A DNA stretch of 64,000 nt from Siphonodentalium dalli (GCA_032622095.1 CP136061.1:250801582-250865581), one strand, 5' to 3'. Shown: positions 32,351 to 45,225, counted from the first letter of the stretch. Notes: a model not told the origin generated them from the letters alone. Program-made: numbers and translations.

Positions 32351-33699
32351 CTATATAACACATGTTTACAAAGAGATAATCCACCTTTATACCCCGGTAA
32401 CTATATAATACATGTTTACAAAGAGATAATCCACCTTTATACCCCGGTAACTATATAACACATGTTTACAAAGAGATAATCCACCTTTATACCCCGGTAA
32501 CTATATAATACATGTTTACAAAGAGATAATCCACCTTTATACCCCTGTAACTATATAATACATGTTTACAAAGAGATAATCCACCTTTATACCCCGGTAA
32601 CTATATAATACATGTTTACAAAGAGATAATCCACCTTTATACCCTGGTAACTATATAACACATGTTTACAAAGAGATAATCCACCTTTATACCCCGGTAA
32701 CTATATAATACATGTTTACAAAGAGATAATCCACCTTTATACCCCGGTAACTATATAATACATGTTTACAAAGAGATAATCCACCTTTATACCCCGGTAA
32801 CTATATAATACATGTTTACAAAGAGATAATCCACCTTTATACCCCGGTAACTATATAATACATGTTTACAAAGAGATAATCAACCTTTATACCCGGTAAC
32901 TATATAACACATGTTTACAAAGAGATAATCCACCTTTATACCCCGGTAACTATATAATACATGTTTACAAAGAGATAATCCACCTTTATACCCCGGTAAC
33001 TATATAACACATGTTTACAAAGAGATAATCCACCTTTATACCCCGGTAACTATATAATACATGTTTACAAAGAGATAATCCACCTTTATACCCCTGTAAC
33101 TATATAATACATGTTTACAAAGAGATAATCCACCTTTATACCTCGGTAACTATATAATACATGTTTACAAAGAGATAATCCACCTTTATACCCCGGTAAC
33201 TATATAACACATGTTTACAAAGAGATAATCCACCTTTATACCCCGGTAACTATATAATACATGTTTACAAAGAGATAATCCACCTTTATACCCCGGTAAC
33301 TATATAATACATGTTTACAAAGAGATAATCCACCTTTATACCCCGGTAACTATATAATACATGTTTACAAAGAGATAATCCACCTTTATACCACAGTAAC
33401 TATATAATAGATGTTTACAAAGAGATAATCCACCTTTATACACGGGTAACTATATAATACATGTTTACAAAGAGATTATCCACCTTTATACCCCGGTAAC
33501 TATATAATACATGTTTACAAAGAGATAATCCACCTTTATACCCGGGTAACTATATAATACATGTTTACAAAGAGATAATCCACCTTTATACCCCGGTAAC
33601 TATATAATACATGTTTACAAAGAGATTATCCACCTTTATACCCCGGTAACTATATAATACATGTTTACAAAGAGATAATCCACCTTTATACCCGGGTAA
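32304..33699 (+). repeat. 50-bp satellite, first block (about 28 units)
   Basis: Unit TAACTATATAA(T/C)ACATGTTTACAAAGAGATAATCCACCTTTATACCCCGG in variants. The first copies match the right tail of family G (16701-16745). Located in PCNP intron 3. Confidence 0.95.
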
Positions 33700-34973
33700 G
33701 GCCAAAAAAAATAAAATATTTGTTTCCTATTACGGAGCCAAAAAATTCCAGGTAGGTAGGTAGGGATTTTTTTTTTTTTGGTAATATATATATTTTTTTC
33801 CCCGAACAGTTAAGAAGTAAATTAATGCTTACTCTTTATACTTGTGTAAAGGCTGTCCATGTATATTGCAAGTAACTGTTAATTTAGCACAATAATATGA
33901 TAAGTATTGTCAATGTGGACAAACAAATTCGTCCCCGACACTCAACTACATGTACATGTACTAGTATATGAAGCTCTCTTGCAATTATTCTCTCAGTTTA
34001 GCTTGAGGTGGCACATCTTCCTCAGCACAATATGGACATATCAACAGGCTAAAGACGAACACCATAATAGGGCTTTTCTATGACTTTATAATAACATAAC
34101 TTGTATGTTATTAATTCAATCCTCACTTAAATATTTGGTCATATGCCTCAGGACCTAAGACGCACGTCCACTATCAGGATATCTCACATGCGCCTCAGAC
34201 ACATTGCACAGGGTGTAAATATTCCTCAGACACCCCTCAATTGCATTGAAATATAAAGTCCCACACCACACTGAAAATGGTACCACAGGCCACACCTTGA
34301 CTGAGATACCACACCTCAGCATTCAAATTGCCCCCTACTTTTAAATTCCTTATACACACTGGCATATATGCATTGCTTGTATGGTTTATACACCCAAACA
34401 AACCAGTAGATAATTTCATGTGCTTTTTTAGTGCCCATCCCAGAAGGGTGTTTGATATGGTAGACATGCAGTCAGCTTCATACTGTCTGTATACATACTA
34501 GTAACTATGAATGAACACTATGAATCCTTGATTGACTGGGAAGAGGAACTCTAAATTCTGATATAGAAAGTATTCTACATGTATATTGCTCTCTAACAAA
34601 TAAGACTTCTTCCCATAAGACATGGGAGTATCAGTTGGACAAACAAGATTACCACAGGCAGGTTTTAAAGACTGCAGATTTATTGGTGTTGAATGTGGAT
34701 TCATCTGCACAACCACAAATGGACATGTATTTTGATAGAAGTAAATTGTTTTTGAAAATTACATCTAAAATTATTGCTGCTTAATGTAAACATAGTATAT
34801 AGTATATATTTAGCGATATAGATGTGTTTACATGCATTAAACGAAATTTTGATAAATTTTTTTTTTTTTTTTTATAGAAATTTTTGGTTGAAGTTTGAAA
34901 AAAAAAGTCCAGGTCGGCCCAATTTCGGCAGGTCGGTCGGGTAACCGGAAACACAGATTTTTTTTTTTTGGCC
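33700..34973. mobile_element. 1.27-kb insertion in the satellite, GGCCAAAAAAA ends
   Basis: Starts GGCCAAAAAAAATAAAATAT and ends TTTTTTTTTTGGCC, with TAA duplicated at 33697-33699 and 34974-34976. Inner termini share TGTTTCC...TTAC and GGTAGGTAGG / GGTCGGTCGG motifs. A 3-bp TAA duplication fits PIF/Harbinger-type integration. Two minus-strand frames (about 34237-34467 and 34498-34716) match no family I know. Confidence 0.65.
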
Positions 34974-35955
34974 TAACTATATAATACATGTTTACAAAGA
35001 GATAATCCACCTTTATACCCCGGTAACTATATAATACATGTTTACAAAGAGATAATCCACCTTTATACCACGGCAACTATATAATACATGTTTACAAAGA
35101 GATAATCCACCTTTATACCCCGGTAACTATATAATACATGTTTACAAAGAGATAATCCACCTTTATACCCCGGTAACTATATAATACATGTTTACAAAGA
35201 GATAATCCACCTTTATACCCTGGTAACTATATAATACATGTTTACAAAGAGATAATCCACCTTTATACCCCGGTAACTATATAATACATGTTTACAAAGA
35301 GATAATCCACCTTTATACCCCGGTAACTATATAATACATGTTTACAAAGAGATAATCCACCTTTATACCCCGGTAACTATATAATACATGTTTACAAAGA
35401 GATAATCCACCTTTATACCACGGTAACTATATAATACATGTTTACAAAGAGATAATCCACCTTTATACCCCGGTAACTATATAATACATGTTTACAAAGA
35501 GGTAATCCACCTTTATACCCCGGTAACTATATAATACATGTTTACAAAGAGATAATCCACCTTTATACCCCAGTAACTATATAATACATGTTTACAAAGA
35601 GATAATCCACCTTTATACCCCGGTAACTATATAATACATGTTTACAAAGAGATAATCCACCTTTATACCCCAGTAACTATATAATACATGTTTACAAAGA
35701 GATAATCCACCTTTATACCCCGGTAACAATATAATACATGTTTACAAAGAGATAATCCACCTTTATACCCCGGTAACTATATAATACATGTTTACAAAGA
35801 GATAATCCACCTTTATACCCCGGTAACTATATAATACATGTTTACAAAGAGATAATCCACCTTTATACCCCGGTAACTATATAATACATGTTTACAAAGA
35901 GATAATCCACCTTTTTACCCCGGTAACTATATAATACATGTTTACAAATAGATAA
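34974..35955 (+). repeat. 50-bp satellite, second block (about 20 units)
   Basis: Continues the array interrupted at 33699 with the same unit; the last unit degrades at TACAAATAGATAATCC. Confidence 0.95.
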
Positions 35956-35959
35956 TCCT

Positions 35960-37890
35960 TCTTCAATAAAGATAATGATAGTACTCCTGTCATTATAAGT
36001 TTGATTTATCCTACATTTTCCAAATTCAGCATAAACAAGCTCCAACTTTTCTTCAGATAATTTTAACTCAGTTACAAGCACAGTATTTTGTTGCAATAAT
36101 ACATGTAGCATTTATAAATCCAATCCTCCACTGGTGTTATTAACTAATATTATATCTCACATGACTTGCTCGCATTCTGATTGGCTGCACACTGCTATAC
36201 TAGTTTACAATAGTACCCCCTGTACGATTCCTACATGCTTACTATTCTTTTTCTATTTATAGTAATAAACTCATTTCGCGAAATCGAGTTGCCGCCTGAA
36301 GATACGGCCAATCTTAAACTATACCTTGTACGATACTTGTTGCAATACCAGTATATGATTAGATTTATCGGTGAATTGTAATGATCTTACAAATGTCTGA
36401 TCATAGCCAATGTATTTAATAGTTTGTCCATTTAGATGACAAGCGGCCAGTCCAAATTTTGTAATGCCAGTCGACGTTATTTATAACTTCTTTTTCCGTT
36501 CTAAACGAAGTTAAGCAAGTTAACTTCTAACATTTCACCAAAATATCTTTGCTAATGACGTATTTAAAGAAATAAATGCCTAAATCATGAAGAGATGCCG
36601 TTAGTTGTAATTAATAACATAGTAATGCTCCCCTGCCATCTTCAAAAAGATTGTAAAATCAGAGACCAATTTCCAAAATTCATGGTAAATAAAAATGTGA
36701 CAAAATCAGACACATAAATTGTGTGAGAATTGGCACCGATGTTCTACATAATATAACAAATAATGAATGTCTTGTCGTTGACTATGCCAAAATAGTGGTC
36801 CTCGATGAGGAATAGTCCACTCGCCTGCGGCTCGTGCACTATTCCTCCTCGAGGACCACTATTTTGGCATAGTCAACTCCAAGCCATTCATTATCTATAT
36901 AATAATGAACAGTCCTCATAATGTCCCGTAGTGTCTAGTGGTGAAGGTACAGTTGGCCGCGTACGGGAACAATAAAGAGTCCAGAAGATTCGATAACTTT
37001 TATATTCTTAAGTAAGTCTCTGTCGATAAGCACAGTATAGGTAGATGAACAGAGGAGTAGGTTATTCGGTGGTCTAAGCGGGAGTGTCTCTGTATCCCTC
37101 GACACGAGTAGTTATTCCAACACATGTTGTATCATGCGTCCAAATAAAGTCTGAGATACCATGAAACCCTTGTTTATGACGTGTACCATACTATTGTTTA
37201 CTATGGAAATCAGCAATGCCGAAGCAATTTGCTGAAGCAAACTGGGCCAAGGCAAATGGTTGCCGTAGTGGATTTCCGAAGCCAAACAATCATATTCTGG
37301 TGCACCATAATTAGTCAGTGATAGCGAGACCTTCACAAAACTTCTAGGCAAAACTTCTAGGCAATCTGTTTTTCATCTGTGCAACCTGTTTTCATTCTCA
37401 GTATTTTAATTTATAATTTTTAGGTAACCTCCAGGCGAAAGTTTGAAAATATTGCTTGATTATTGGAAATGAGTGGTGACTTGGATTCATATATGCGATT
37501 GATTTGTGCAGATTAATATTAGATCTGTCAATAAATGAAGAAGTTTTGTACAAAAGGTGGGTTTTTTATCGATAAATATTCAGTTTGAAATGTATGGTAT
37601 ATTTTCTCCTGTAGAAGAGTGATACCCAGGTGCTGGTGCTGTCCATGATTTTTTTTTTCAGCGTCTGTTTTTGAAGTTTTGGAACAGTTTATACCAGAAT
37701 AGTGTACCATAATTGGAAAATAGAGCTTTTACCCGATCGATTGATGTTGGAATGTTAAGAATTTGCTCAGGCGTTTGTGAATTATGGTCATTAAAAGTGA
37801 GGCTGTATTTGATTCTGTGATCTCCCTTGTAACATATGACATGTGATATCTATAGCAATGAATATTTTAAAGTGGCGTGCACAGATTAAA
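35960..37890. other. Intronic; no gene, one foldback
   Basis: PCNP intron 3. Frames of 60-82 codons show no family features. The foldback at 36761-36895 is listed separately. Confidence 0.5.
36761..36895. repeat. Foldback hairpin
   Basis: TTGACTATGCCAAAATAGTG...GAGGAATAGT is mirrored by ACTATTCCTCCTCGAGGACC...TAGTCAA; the pairing continues outward as AATGAATGTCTTG / CAAGCCATTCATT. The loop is GC-rich (CACTCGCCTGCGGCTCGTGC). Confidence 0.85.
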
Positions 37891-37896
37891 TAAATA

Positions 37897-40800
37897 TATG
37901 AAAGTGTCAATGACACTGTAGCTCAACTTAGGTAAGGGAATAATTTAATGGTTGACAGTAAATGGAGGAATAGGAAAGGTGCTAATTGAAATGTCTAACC
38001 TACATGTAGCTGTGCCAAAGGATTTAGTCATGCAAAGAGTAAAATCCAAGATGGCTGCTGGCGGCCATGTTTTTTGGCTGAATGACCTCAAAATGACTTG
38101 TTCCCATCTACATGTCATTGTTAACCCTTTTAACACGTAACACCGATATTTAGGTGCAAACGAACCGTGACTATATCCCGTAACACCGATATTTCGGTGC
38201 AGCGACGACATGAGTCGGTAGCAAATTTATATATAGTATAACGAGCGTCAGACCCACTGATTTATATTTAAATGGCCCCCACATATGTCAGCGGTGCCCA
38301 TGGTGCATATGGAATGGTTGGCCGGTTGTATCGGGTAGAAATTTATGCGCATGCGCATAACATATAATCTACAAAAACATACAATATTTTAAGCGAACTG
38401 TGCCGCTATATTTATGGCATATGACATCGTGTTCCTCGTGTGTGTACAGAACAGATATAATTTAGACACACAATTTCAGTTTAAATTACCGTCGCGTATA
38501 TTAATCAGTGTTCTGCTACATATGGGGAAGGGTCGATCGCATATCAAGTTGATTTATTCGCGCATGCGCAGACCATCGCAATGATAAATAAATAGTTTAT
38601 AACGTACTTATACACGACATACCCACTAATATATATATTTAAATGGGCCGATTGAAGTCAGCGCTGGCAAATGTGTGTATGTGGATTGGCTGCCCACTAG
38701 AAACAGGTAGGAAAATATGCGCATGCGCGCAGGCTATAATTCATTTTAAAAATGCATTTAAGTGAAATGTGGCGCTATATATGACATATGGTTGCATGTT
38801 TCACATGTCAGTAAAGTAGACACAATATAGACAACTTACTTGAACAATGGGGCCACGATATGTAACGGGAAATTACGCTGTTTCTGGTCTCTGTAATATA
38901 AGTCTCTGTTATGCCACATGCGGCAAAACGTCTATCGCATATCAAGTTGACTTACTCGCGCATGGTCAGGTATATCTTAAATTTTACATTAGGATATTGG
39001 TTGCATCGAAACGCAATTCGCTGATGTATAATAACAACGTTATAAGCTAGAATTTGTTTATCGTGCAAATTTCGGGTAGTTGCCTAGTAACCGTTTCTAA
39101 GGAGATATCAGGAGGCAAAGTCTCTCGCTCTTACAATGATCAGTGGCATAGGTCTCCCTTTTCCTTTTGAACATAACCAACACCATGCGACTAGACACGT
39201 ACTGTCTAAATTAAAGCAAACATACCACTGAATGGTTAGTGCAATGATGTCATTCGATCATTTGTGGTATTTGTTTAGCAACCGTTGCTACCCTTAAATC
39301 AAATATTTGGTTCACTATTCAGGTCGGGTATATATCAAATTTCACGTCAGGGTATTACCTGCATCAAAAAACGCAATCACTGGCGTTGAATTACGACGCT
39401 ATAAGCTATATTTACATTTTCCAGTCAATTCCAGGTAGTTGCCTAGCAACCGTTACCAAGGAGTTTCCGCGAGGCAAAGTCTCGCGATCTTATAATGATC
39501 AATGATCCACGGGGGACAAACCTGTAAAGTTTCAGACCTGTGTCACAATTCGAACATAATCAACACCATGCGACTAGACACTGTCTAATTTAAGCGGAAA
39601 TACCACTGGGAGCCCCGGGTCAGGGTGTCGATCACTGTGGGGCGTCAGGGTTCAAAGGGTTAACATCCATGACAAATTTCATGAAGATCCGACTAAAGCT
39701 ACGACCTGCAGCCCGCGCCAAAGGATTTAGTCATGTAAAGAGTAAAATCCAAGATGGCTGCTGGCAGCCATGTTTTTTGGCCAAATGACCCCAAAATGAC
39801 TCGTTCCCATCTACATTTCAATATTAACATCCTTGACAAATTTCATGATTATCAGTCGAATAGTACGACCTGTAGCCCGCACCAATGGATTTAATTTTGA
39901 AATCCAAGATGGCCTCCAGCGGCCATGTTTTTTGGCTGAATAACCTCAAAAGGACTCGTTCCCGTCTACATGTCATTGTTAACATCCATGACAAATTTCA
40001 TGAAGATCCGACTAAAGCTACGACCTGCAGCCCGCGCCAAGGGATTTAGTCATGTAAAGAGTAAAATCCAAGATGGCTGCTGGCAGCCATGTTTTTTTGG
40101 CCAAATGACCCCAAAATGACTCGTTCCCATTTACATTTCAATATTAACATCCATGACAAATTTCATGATTATCAGTCGAATGGTACGACCTGTAGCCCGC
40201 ACCCATGGATTTAATTTTGAACTCCAAGATGGCCTCCAGCGGCCATGTTTTTTGGCTGAATAACCTCAAAAGGACTCGTTCCCGTCAACATGTCATTGTT
40301 AACATCTATGACAAATTTCATGAAGATCCGACTAAAGCTACGACCTGTAGCCCACGCCAAAGGATTTAGTCATGCAAAGAGTAAAATCCAAGATGGCTGC
40401 TGGCGGCCATGTTTTTTGGCCGAACAACCCCAAAATGACTTGTTCCGATCTACATGTCATTGTTAACATCCATGACAAATTTCATGAAGTTCCGATCAAA
40501 GCTACGACTTGTAGCCCGCACCAAAGGATTTAGTCAGGAAAAAAGTAAAATCCAAGATGGCCGCTGGCGGCCATGTTTTTTGGCCGAACGACCCCAAAAT
40601 CACTTGTTCCCATCTACATGTCAATATTAACATCCATGACAAATTTCATGATGATCAGACGAACAGTACGACGTGTAACCCGCTCCAATGGATTGAATTT
40701 TGAAATCCAAGATGGCCACCAGTGGCCATGTTTTTTGGCCGAATGACCCCAAAATGACTCGTTTCCCATCTACATGTCAATGTCAACATTCCTGACAAAT

Positions 40801-41412
40801 TTCATAAAGATCAGGCTACAGGTATGACCTGTAGCCCGCGCCAAAGTATTTAGTCATGCAGAGAGTAAAATCCAAGATGGCTGCTGGTGGCCATGTTTTT
40901 TGGCCGAAGGACCCCAAAATCACTCGTTCCCATCTACATGTCAATGTCAACATTCGTGACAAATTTCATAAAGATCAGACCAAAGGTACGACCTGTAGCC
41001 CGCGCCAAAGGATTTAGTCATGCAAAGAGTAAAATCCAAGATGGCTGCTGATGGCCATGTTTTTTGGCCGAACGACCCCAAAATGACTCGTTCTCATCTA
41101 CATGTCATTGTTAACATCCATTTCATGAAGTTCTGACAAAGCTTCGACCTGTAGCCCGCGCCAAAGGATTTAGTCATGCAAAGAGTAAAATCCAAGATGG
41201 CTGCTGGCGGCCAAAAAACATGGCCGCCAGCAGCCATCTTGGATTTTACTACATGTCAATGTCAACATTCATGACAAATTTCATAAAGATCAGACCAAAG
41301 GTACGACCTGCAGCCCGCGCCAAAGGAAATTGTTGACGGACACACAGACACACGGACGACGGACGCCAACCCATGGCAATAGCTCAAACTTACAAAGTAA
41401 GTTGAGCTAACA
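37897..41412. repeat. Family H element, long copy
   Basis: Starts GTGTCAATGACACTGTAGCTC and ends AAGTAAGTTGAGCTAAC. It is made of about a dozen tandem blocks of about 170 bp (AATCCAAGATGGC, GGCCATGTTTTTTGG, CGTTCCCATCTACATG, GACAAATTTCATGA, GTAGCCCGCGCCAAAGGATT). A family E element is inserted at 38125-39659. At 41193-41247 a block end is folded back on itself. Confidence 0.8.
38125..39659. mobile_element. Family E element, 1.5 kb, TTAA target duplication
   Basis: Starts CCCTTTTAACACG and ends GGGTTCAAAGGG. TTAA stands at 38121-38124 and 39660-39663, and the host sequence CATTG-TTAA-CATCCATGAC is intact in neighbouring family H blocks, which defines the insertion exactly. The interior repeats CGTAACACCGATATTT and ATCGCATATCAAGTTGA twice. 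No transposase. Confidence 0.85.
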
Positions 41413-41433
41413 AGGTATGTTTTAATTTATATT

Positions 41434-42750
41434 TGTCCCCCGAAAAAAAATATTTCGGGGGACTATTAAAATAGCCGGTGTCCGTCCGTGCGTCGTGCCG
41501 TGTGTCCGTGCGTCCGGAAATGGTTTCCGGATGATAACTTTAGTTTCGGTTATTAGATCAAAAGCAAATTTCATAGGTGTGTTTATCAGGCCATAATAAA
41601 GGTCAAGTTCGAATATGGGTTTGCTCCGCCCATTTTTGCGAGAGTTATGGACCTTTTTTTACTTAGAAAACCCCTGAAAGTTGGTTTCCGGATGATAACT
41701 TTAGTAGAGTTAATCGGATTCAAACCAAATTTGGTATATTACTTTCTCCCAGCAAAACTCAGGTCAAGTTCGAACTTGGGTTCTGCCCGACCATTTTTGG
41801 CAGAGTTATGCCCCTTTTTCGACATAGAAAATTAAGTTTTTCTTCTGTTTTTTGGTTTCCGGATGATAACTTGATTTTGGATTGTTTATATGCAAAACCC
41901 GTTTTTTTGTGGATTACTTATATCAAAATACAGCTCAAGTTCGAATTTCAGTTTAATCCGATAATTTTTGCGAGAGTTATGGACCCTTTTTTGTCCGCCG
42001 ACCCGACATATAAAACCCCAAAAGTTGGTGTCCGGATGATAACTTTAGTAGAGTTAATCAGATTTAAACCAAATTTGGTATGTGTCTTTCTCCCAGCAAA
42101 ACACAGGTCAAGTTCGAATTCGGGTTCCGCCCGCCAATTTTCACCAGAGTTATGTCCCTTTTTTACTTAGAATTTTTGCCAATTTGAGGTTTCCGGATGA
42201 TAACTTTAGTAAATGTGTACTGAATGAAATTAAATTTGGTATATGTAGGTTCACTAGCACAAAAGACAGATCAAATTCGATTTCGTGTTCCGCCATGCCA
42301 ATTTTTATGCGCAAACAACGGTTGTATCAAGCCGATGCTTAGAGGCGGACATGAGGTCTACCGACCTTTTATTCGACTTGTTTTACTTAGAAAATTTCTC
42401 ATTTTTTCGGTTTCCGGATGATATATCAAGTTTGGATCCTTTAATTGCAAATACCGTTTTTATGTGGATCAGTCATATCACGATACAGGTCAAGTTCGAA
42501 TGATTTTTCTCAGAGTTATGGGCTTTTCGACTTAGAAAATTCAATTTTTCTTGTAATTTTCTTCATTTTGTGCCAATTTGAGGTTATATTTTGACTTTAA
42601 GAGTTTTTTTAAGATTTGGTTATTTGTATGCATGTCAGTAATGAGACAATGCACAAGTGTCTTATCCATATAGTATACATCTACAAAGCCTCCGCTCCAA
42701 ATGAAGCCACCGGTTCGGGGGACACTGTGGCCGAGCGGCCTTTTATTTTA
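41434..42750 (+). repeat. Dispersed repeat with about 190-bp blocks
   Basis: Bounded by GTCCCCCGAAAAAAAATATTTCGGGGGAC on the left and CCACCGGTTCGGGGGACACTG on the right. About six diverged blocks contain GGTTTCCGGATGATAACTTTAG, CAGGTCAAGTTCGAA and GAGTTATG(G/C)CC. Incidental frames arise because blocks share a phase. Confidence 0.75.
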
Positions 42751-42904
42751 CTTGTTTTTAATGACACGCCCCTGTGTTCAAGGTACACATATTTACTGTG
42801 TAGAGCTACATGTCTATCATTCTGGAGTGACAATTAATCAGGTTCAACAACTTAAGTTTACGTCGCAATGCACATGATGCGCATTGAGAAACCTCTGCAT
42901 CGTT

Positions 42905-42985
42905 GCAGAACACTAGATTACCTCATCATCATCATTACAGAACACTAGATTACCTCGTCATCATCGTTACAGAACACTAGATTAC
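42905..42985 (-). repeat. Triplicated splice-donor region of PCNP exon 3
   Basis: A 32-bp unit (plus strand AGAACACTAGATTACCTC then (G/A)TCATCATC) occurs three times, so GACGAG|GTAATC-type donor sites stand at 42986, 42954 and 42922 on the minus strand. Confidence 0.85.
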
Positions 42986-43054
42986 CTCGTCATCATCGTT
43001 GAACACATGTGCTACAGCTGCTGGCTTCTTGGGAATAATTTGATCCTTGGGTTT
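42986..43054 (-). CDS. PCNP: PCNP exon 3
   Basis: On the minus strand GTTTATTTTCAG precedes AAACCCAAGG; the 69-bp exon has 23 codons and ends GATGATGACGAG before GTAATC. It encodes KPKDQIIPKKPAAVAHVFND and then DDE, aligning with the PCNP segment [25 protein letters not shown]. It begins and ends on codon boundaries, matching exon 2 (phase 0) and exon 4. The end and donor are present in three tandem 32-bp copies. Use of either downstream donor would add GAG GTA ATC TAG, a stop, so only the exon-proximal donor gives full-length protein. Confidence 0.92.
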
Positions 43055-43152
43055 CTGAAAATAAACAATTTTATTATTTGCTTGCCAAAAATAGCGGGAA
43101 ATGACCGAAACGTAAATCGTCATATGTATCTCTTAGAAGCTACAGTGATATA

Positions 43153-43343
43153 CATCCCGCCACCCATAGTATCTTATGCGCCGCAGGCGCTCGTATATAG
43201 GTAGTACCCACCCACCACCCCATCCCGCCACCCATAGTATCTTATGCGCCGCAGGGGCTCGTATATAGGTAGTACCACCCACCACCCCATCCCGCCACCC
43301 ATAGTACATGTATCTTATGCGTCGCAGGGGCTCGTATATAGGT
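43153..43343 (+). repeat. 68-bp tandem repeat, three copies
   Basis: CATCCCGCCACCCATAGTA followed by TCTTATGCG(C/T)CGCAGG-GCTCGTATATAGG starts at 43153, 43221 and 43288. Confidence 0.9.
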
Positions 43344-43499
43344 ATCAGAAATTTGGGTCAACTTGGTGTTGCTTTCCGAGTATTTAAAAAATTTATTATG
43401 CTATTAAATGTGAAAATTCTGCATAATTTAGCAACATTAAACATTAATGAGGCGCATATAATAAAAAGAACACCTACAGTTATTGTTTGAATACCTGAA

Positions 43500-43740
43500 G
43501 CATCTGATTCGTGTCTGGAAAGCAGCCGCTCGTGAAAACTTGATAGTTCTTTCCAGACACTCATGAGATATAGAGGATCTCCAACGAGTTATATTGGGAT
43601 ATAAGATTTTATGGAACGAGTTTGATAAATTTTAATCACAATGAGTCGTAGACGAGTAGTGAATCAAATTTATAAAAGGAGTTTCGTAACATCTTATATC
43701 CCAACATAATGAGTTGAAGATCTTGTATATCACATGAAAA
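43500..43740. repeat. Nested inverted repeats
   Basis: GTGTCTGGAAAGCAGC at 43510 pairs with CTTTCCAGACAC at 43549. GATCTCCAACGAGTTATATTGGGATATAAGAT at 43577 pairs with ATCTTATATCCCAACATAATGAGTTGAAGATC at 43692. No gene. Confidence 0.7.
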
Positions 43741-44230
43741 AAACTATAACTTTATGCCTTTTTAACAACATCAGCTTAACAACATACAAGTCTTGTGTTG
43801 GCTCAGACGGTTCACCACTATACGTCAGTACTGCGCTACACGCGCAAAGAAATATAGTCCCTTTTAGTTTCGTCTTTATTTGACGTCTATTGGTTTATAT
43901 ATTGGTAACATTTGTCAATAATATAATTTTAATCAAAACAAATAATCAGTTTTCAATAGTAATTCACAGTTTCTCGTTATAATGTCACGCGCGCAGGTAT
44001 ACAACGAAAGTGATTACAGCTTGGACTATTAGCTATTGGCCACTAGTGACATAAGAAAATATGTAATGAATTTTTCAATGATATTATAGGGGTTTCATGT
44101 GATATATATCAGTATTCAAACAAACAAAAAATGTAGGTATTATCTATATTATCATTGAAATCAACTCCCCATGCAAATATCAAGTATGACTGCTAGTGTT
44201 GTGTCAAGGCTGAAGTTCCGAGGGGTGGGT
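43741..44230. other. Intronic, nothing recognised
   Basis: AT-rich PCNP intron 2 sequence without coding or repeat signal. Confidence 0.5.
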
Positions 44231-44647
44231 ATAGTTCATTTGCAGAATGAGGTTCCCAGAGATTGAATTTAGTGATGCTATCCTGCATAGCGGGCTTGCA
44301 TCACCAAATTCACCCTCTGGGGACCTCATTCTGCATGACCTCATCTGCTATGGGAGACATAGCTACTGAGATTGAAATTCCCAAATGGTGACTATTGTGA
44401 TGTACACCTATTGGGAACCTTGATTGTGCAATGTGTCGTCTGCCAATTTGGGGATATAGAGAAACTAAACTAAAAAAAGAAATAGAATCTATGTGAAGAA
44501 GTTTCTATAGAAACTTGATAATAAAGAAACTTTCCTGAGAAGAATGCAGAATGAGGTTCCCCAGAGGGTGAATTTAGTGATGCTAGGATGAGTCATTAAA
44601 TTACCCTCTGGGGACCTCATTCTGCGAATGACACCACTGCAGGCTCC
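44231..44647. mobile_element. FB1 MITE
   Basis: TTCATTTGCAGAATGAGGTT through the left hairpin (to 44334), the AATGTGTCGTCTGCCAATTT middle, and a short right hairpin (44546-44627) ending TGCAGGCTCCTG. Confidence 0.8.
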
Positions 44648-44751
44648 TGAGAATCTCTTTTTTTATCAAATCGAACCTCGAACCGAATCAGAGGCAAGAT
44701 TTCACATCGAATCAAAGCATCATAATTCAAATTTCAGCAACATTAATACCC

Positions 44752-45178
44752 AAGCCTGAATTCAGTGTGTCTGACATTTGCAGAATGAGGTCCCCAAAGG
44801 GTGAATTTAGTGATGCTATCCTGCACAGCAGGCTAGAATTACCACATTCACCCTCTGGGGACCTAATTCTGCTTAGGCCTTAACTGCTATGGGAGACCTA
44901 GGATCAGATTAAAGTTCCCCAGTTGATGTTCAGTGATTATGCATTTTATCTTCTGCAAATTAGGGGGATGTAGAAACTTCCCAGAAGGGAAAAAGTAACT
45001 AAAAACAATGTTAATTTGAGACTATAGATACTTCCCAGAAGATGAGGCCTATTAAGCAGAATGAGGTCCCCAGAGGCTGAATTTGGTGACGCTAGCCCAC
45101 CATGTGGGATAGTGTCACTAAATTCACCCTCTGGGGACCTCATTCTGCAAATTTCAGACACACTTAATTTCAGGCATG
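44752..45178. mobile_element. FB1 MITE, complete copy
   Basis: CAAGCCTGAATTCAGTGTGTC to CACTTAATTTCAGGCATG, with both hairpins (44783-44876 and 45057-45149). The foldback element at 45201 starts about 20 bp to the right. Confidence 0.85.
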
Positions 45179-45225
45179 TTAATATCAAAATATACAATAT
45201 TAGTGGAGCGGACGGAACCAATTTC

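Noticed and set aside
37112-37351. 79-codon minus-strand frame
   Set aside because: No recognisable domain, no repeat conservation and no convincing splice borders.
41647-42503. Series of 62-120-codon plus-strand frames
   Set aside because: They come from six diverged blocks of one dispersed repeat that happen to share phase.
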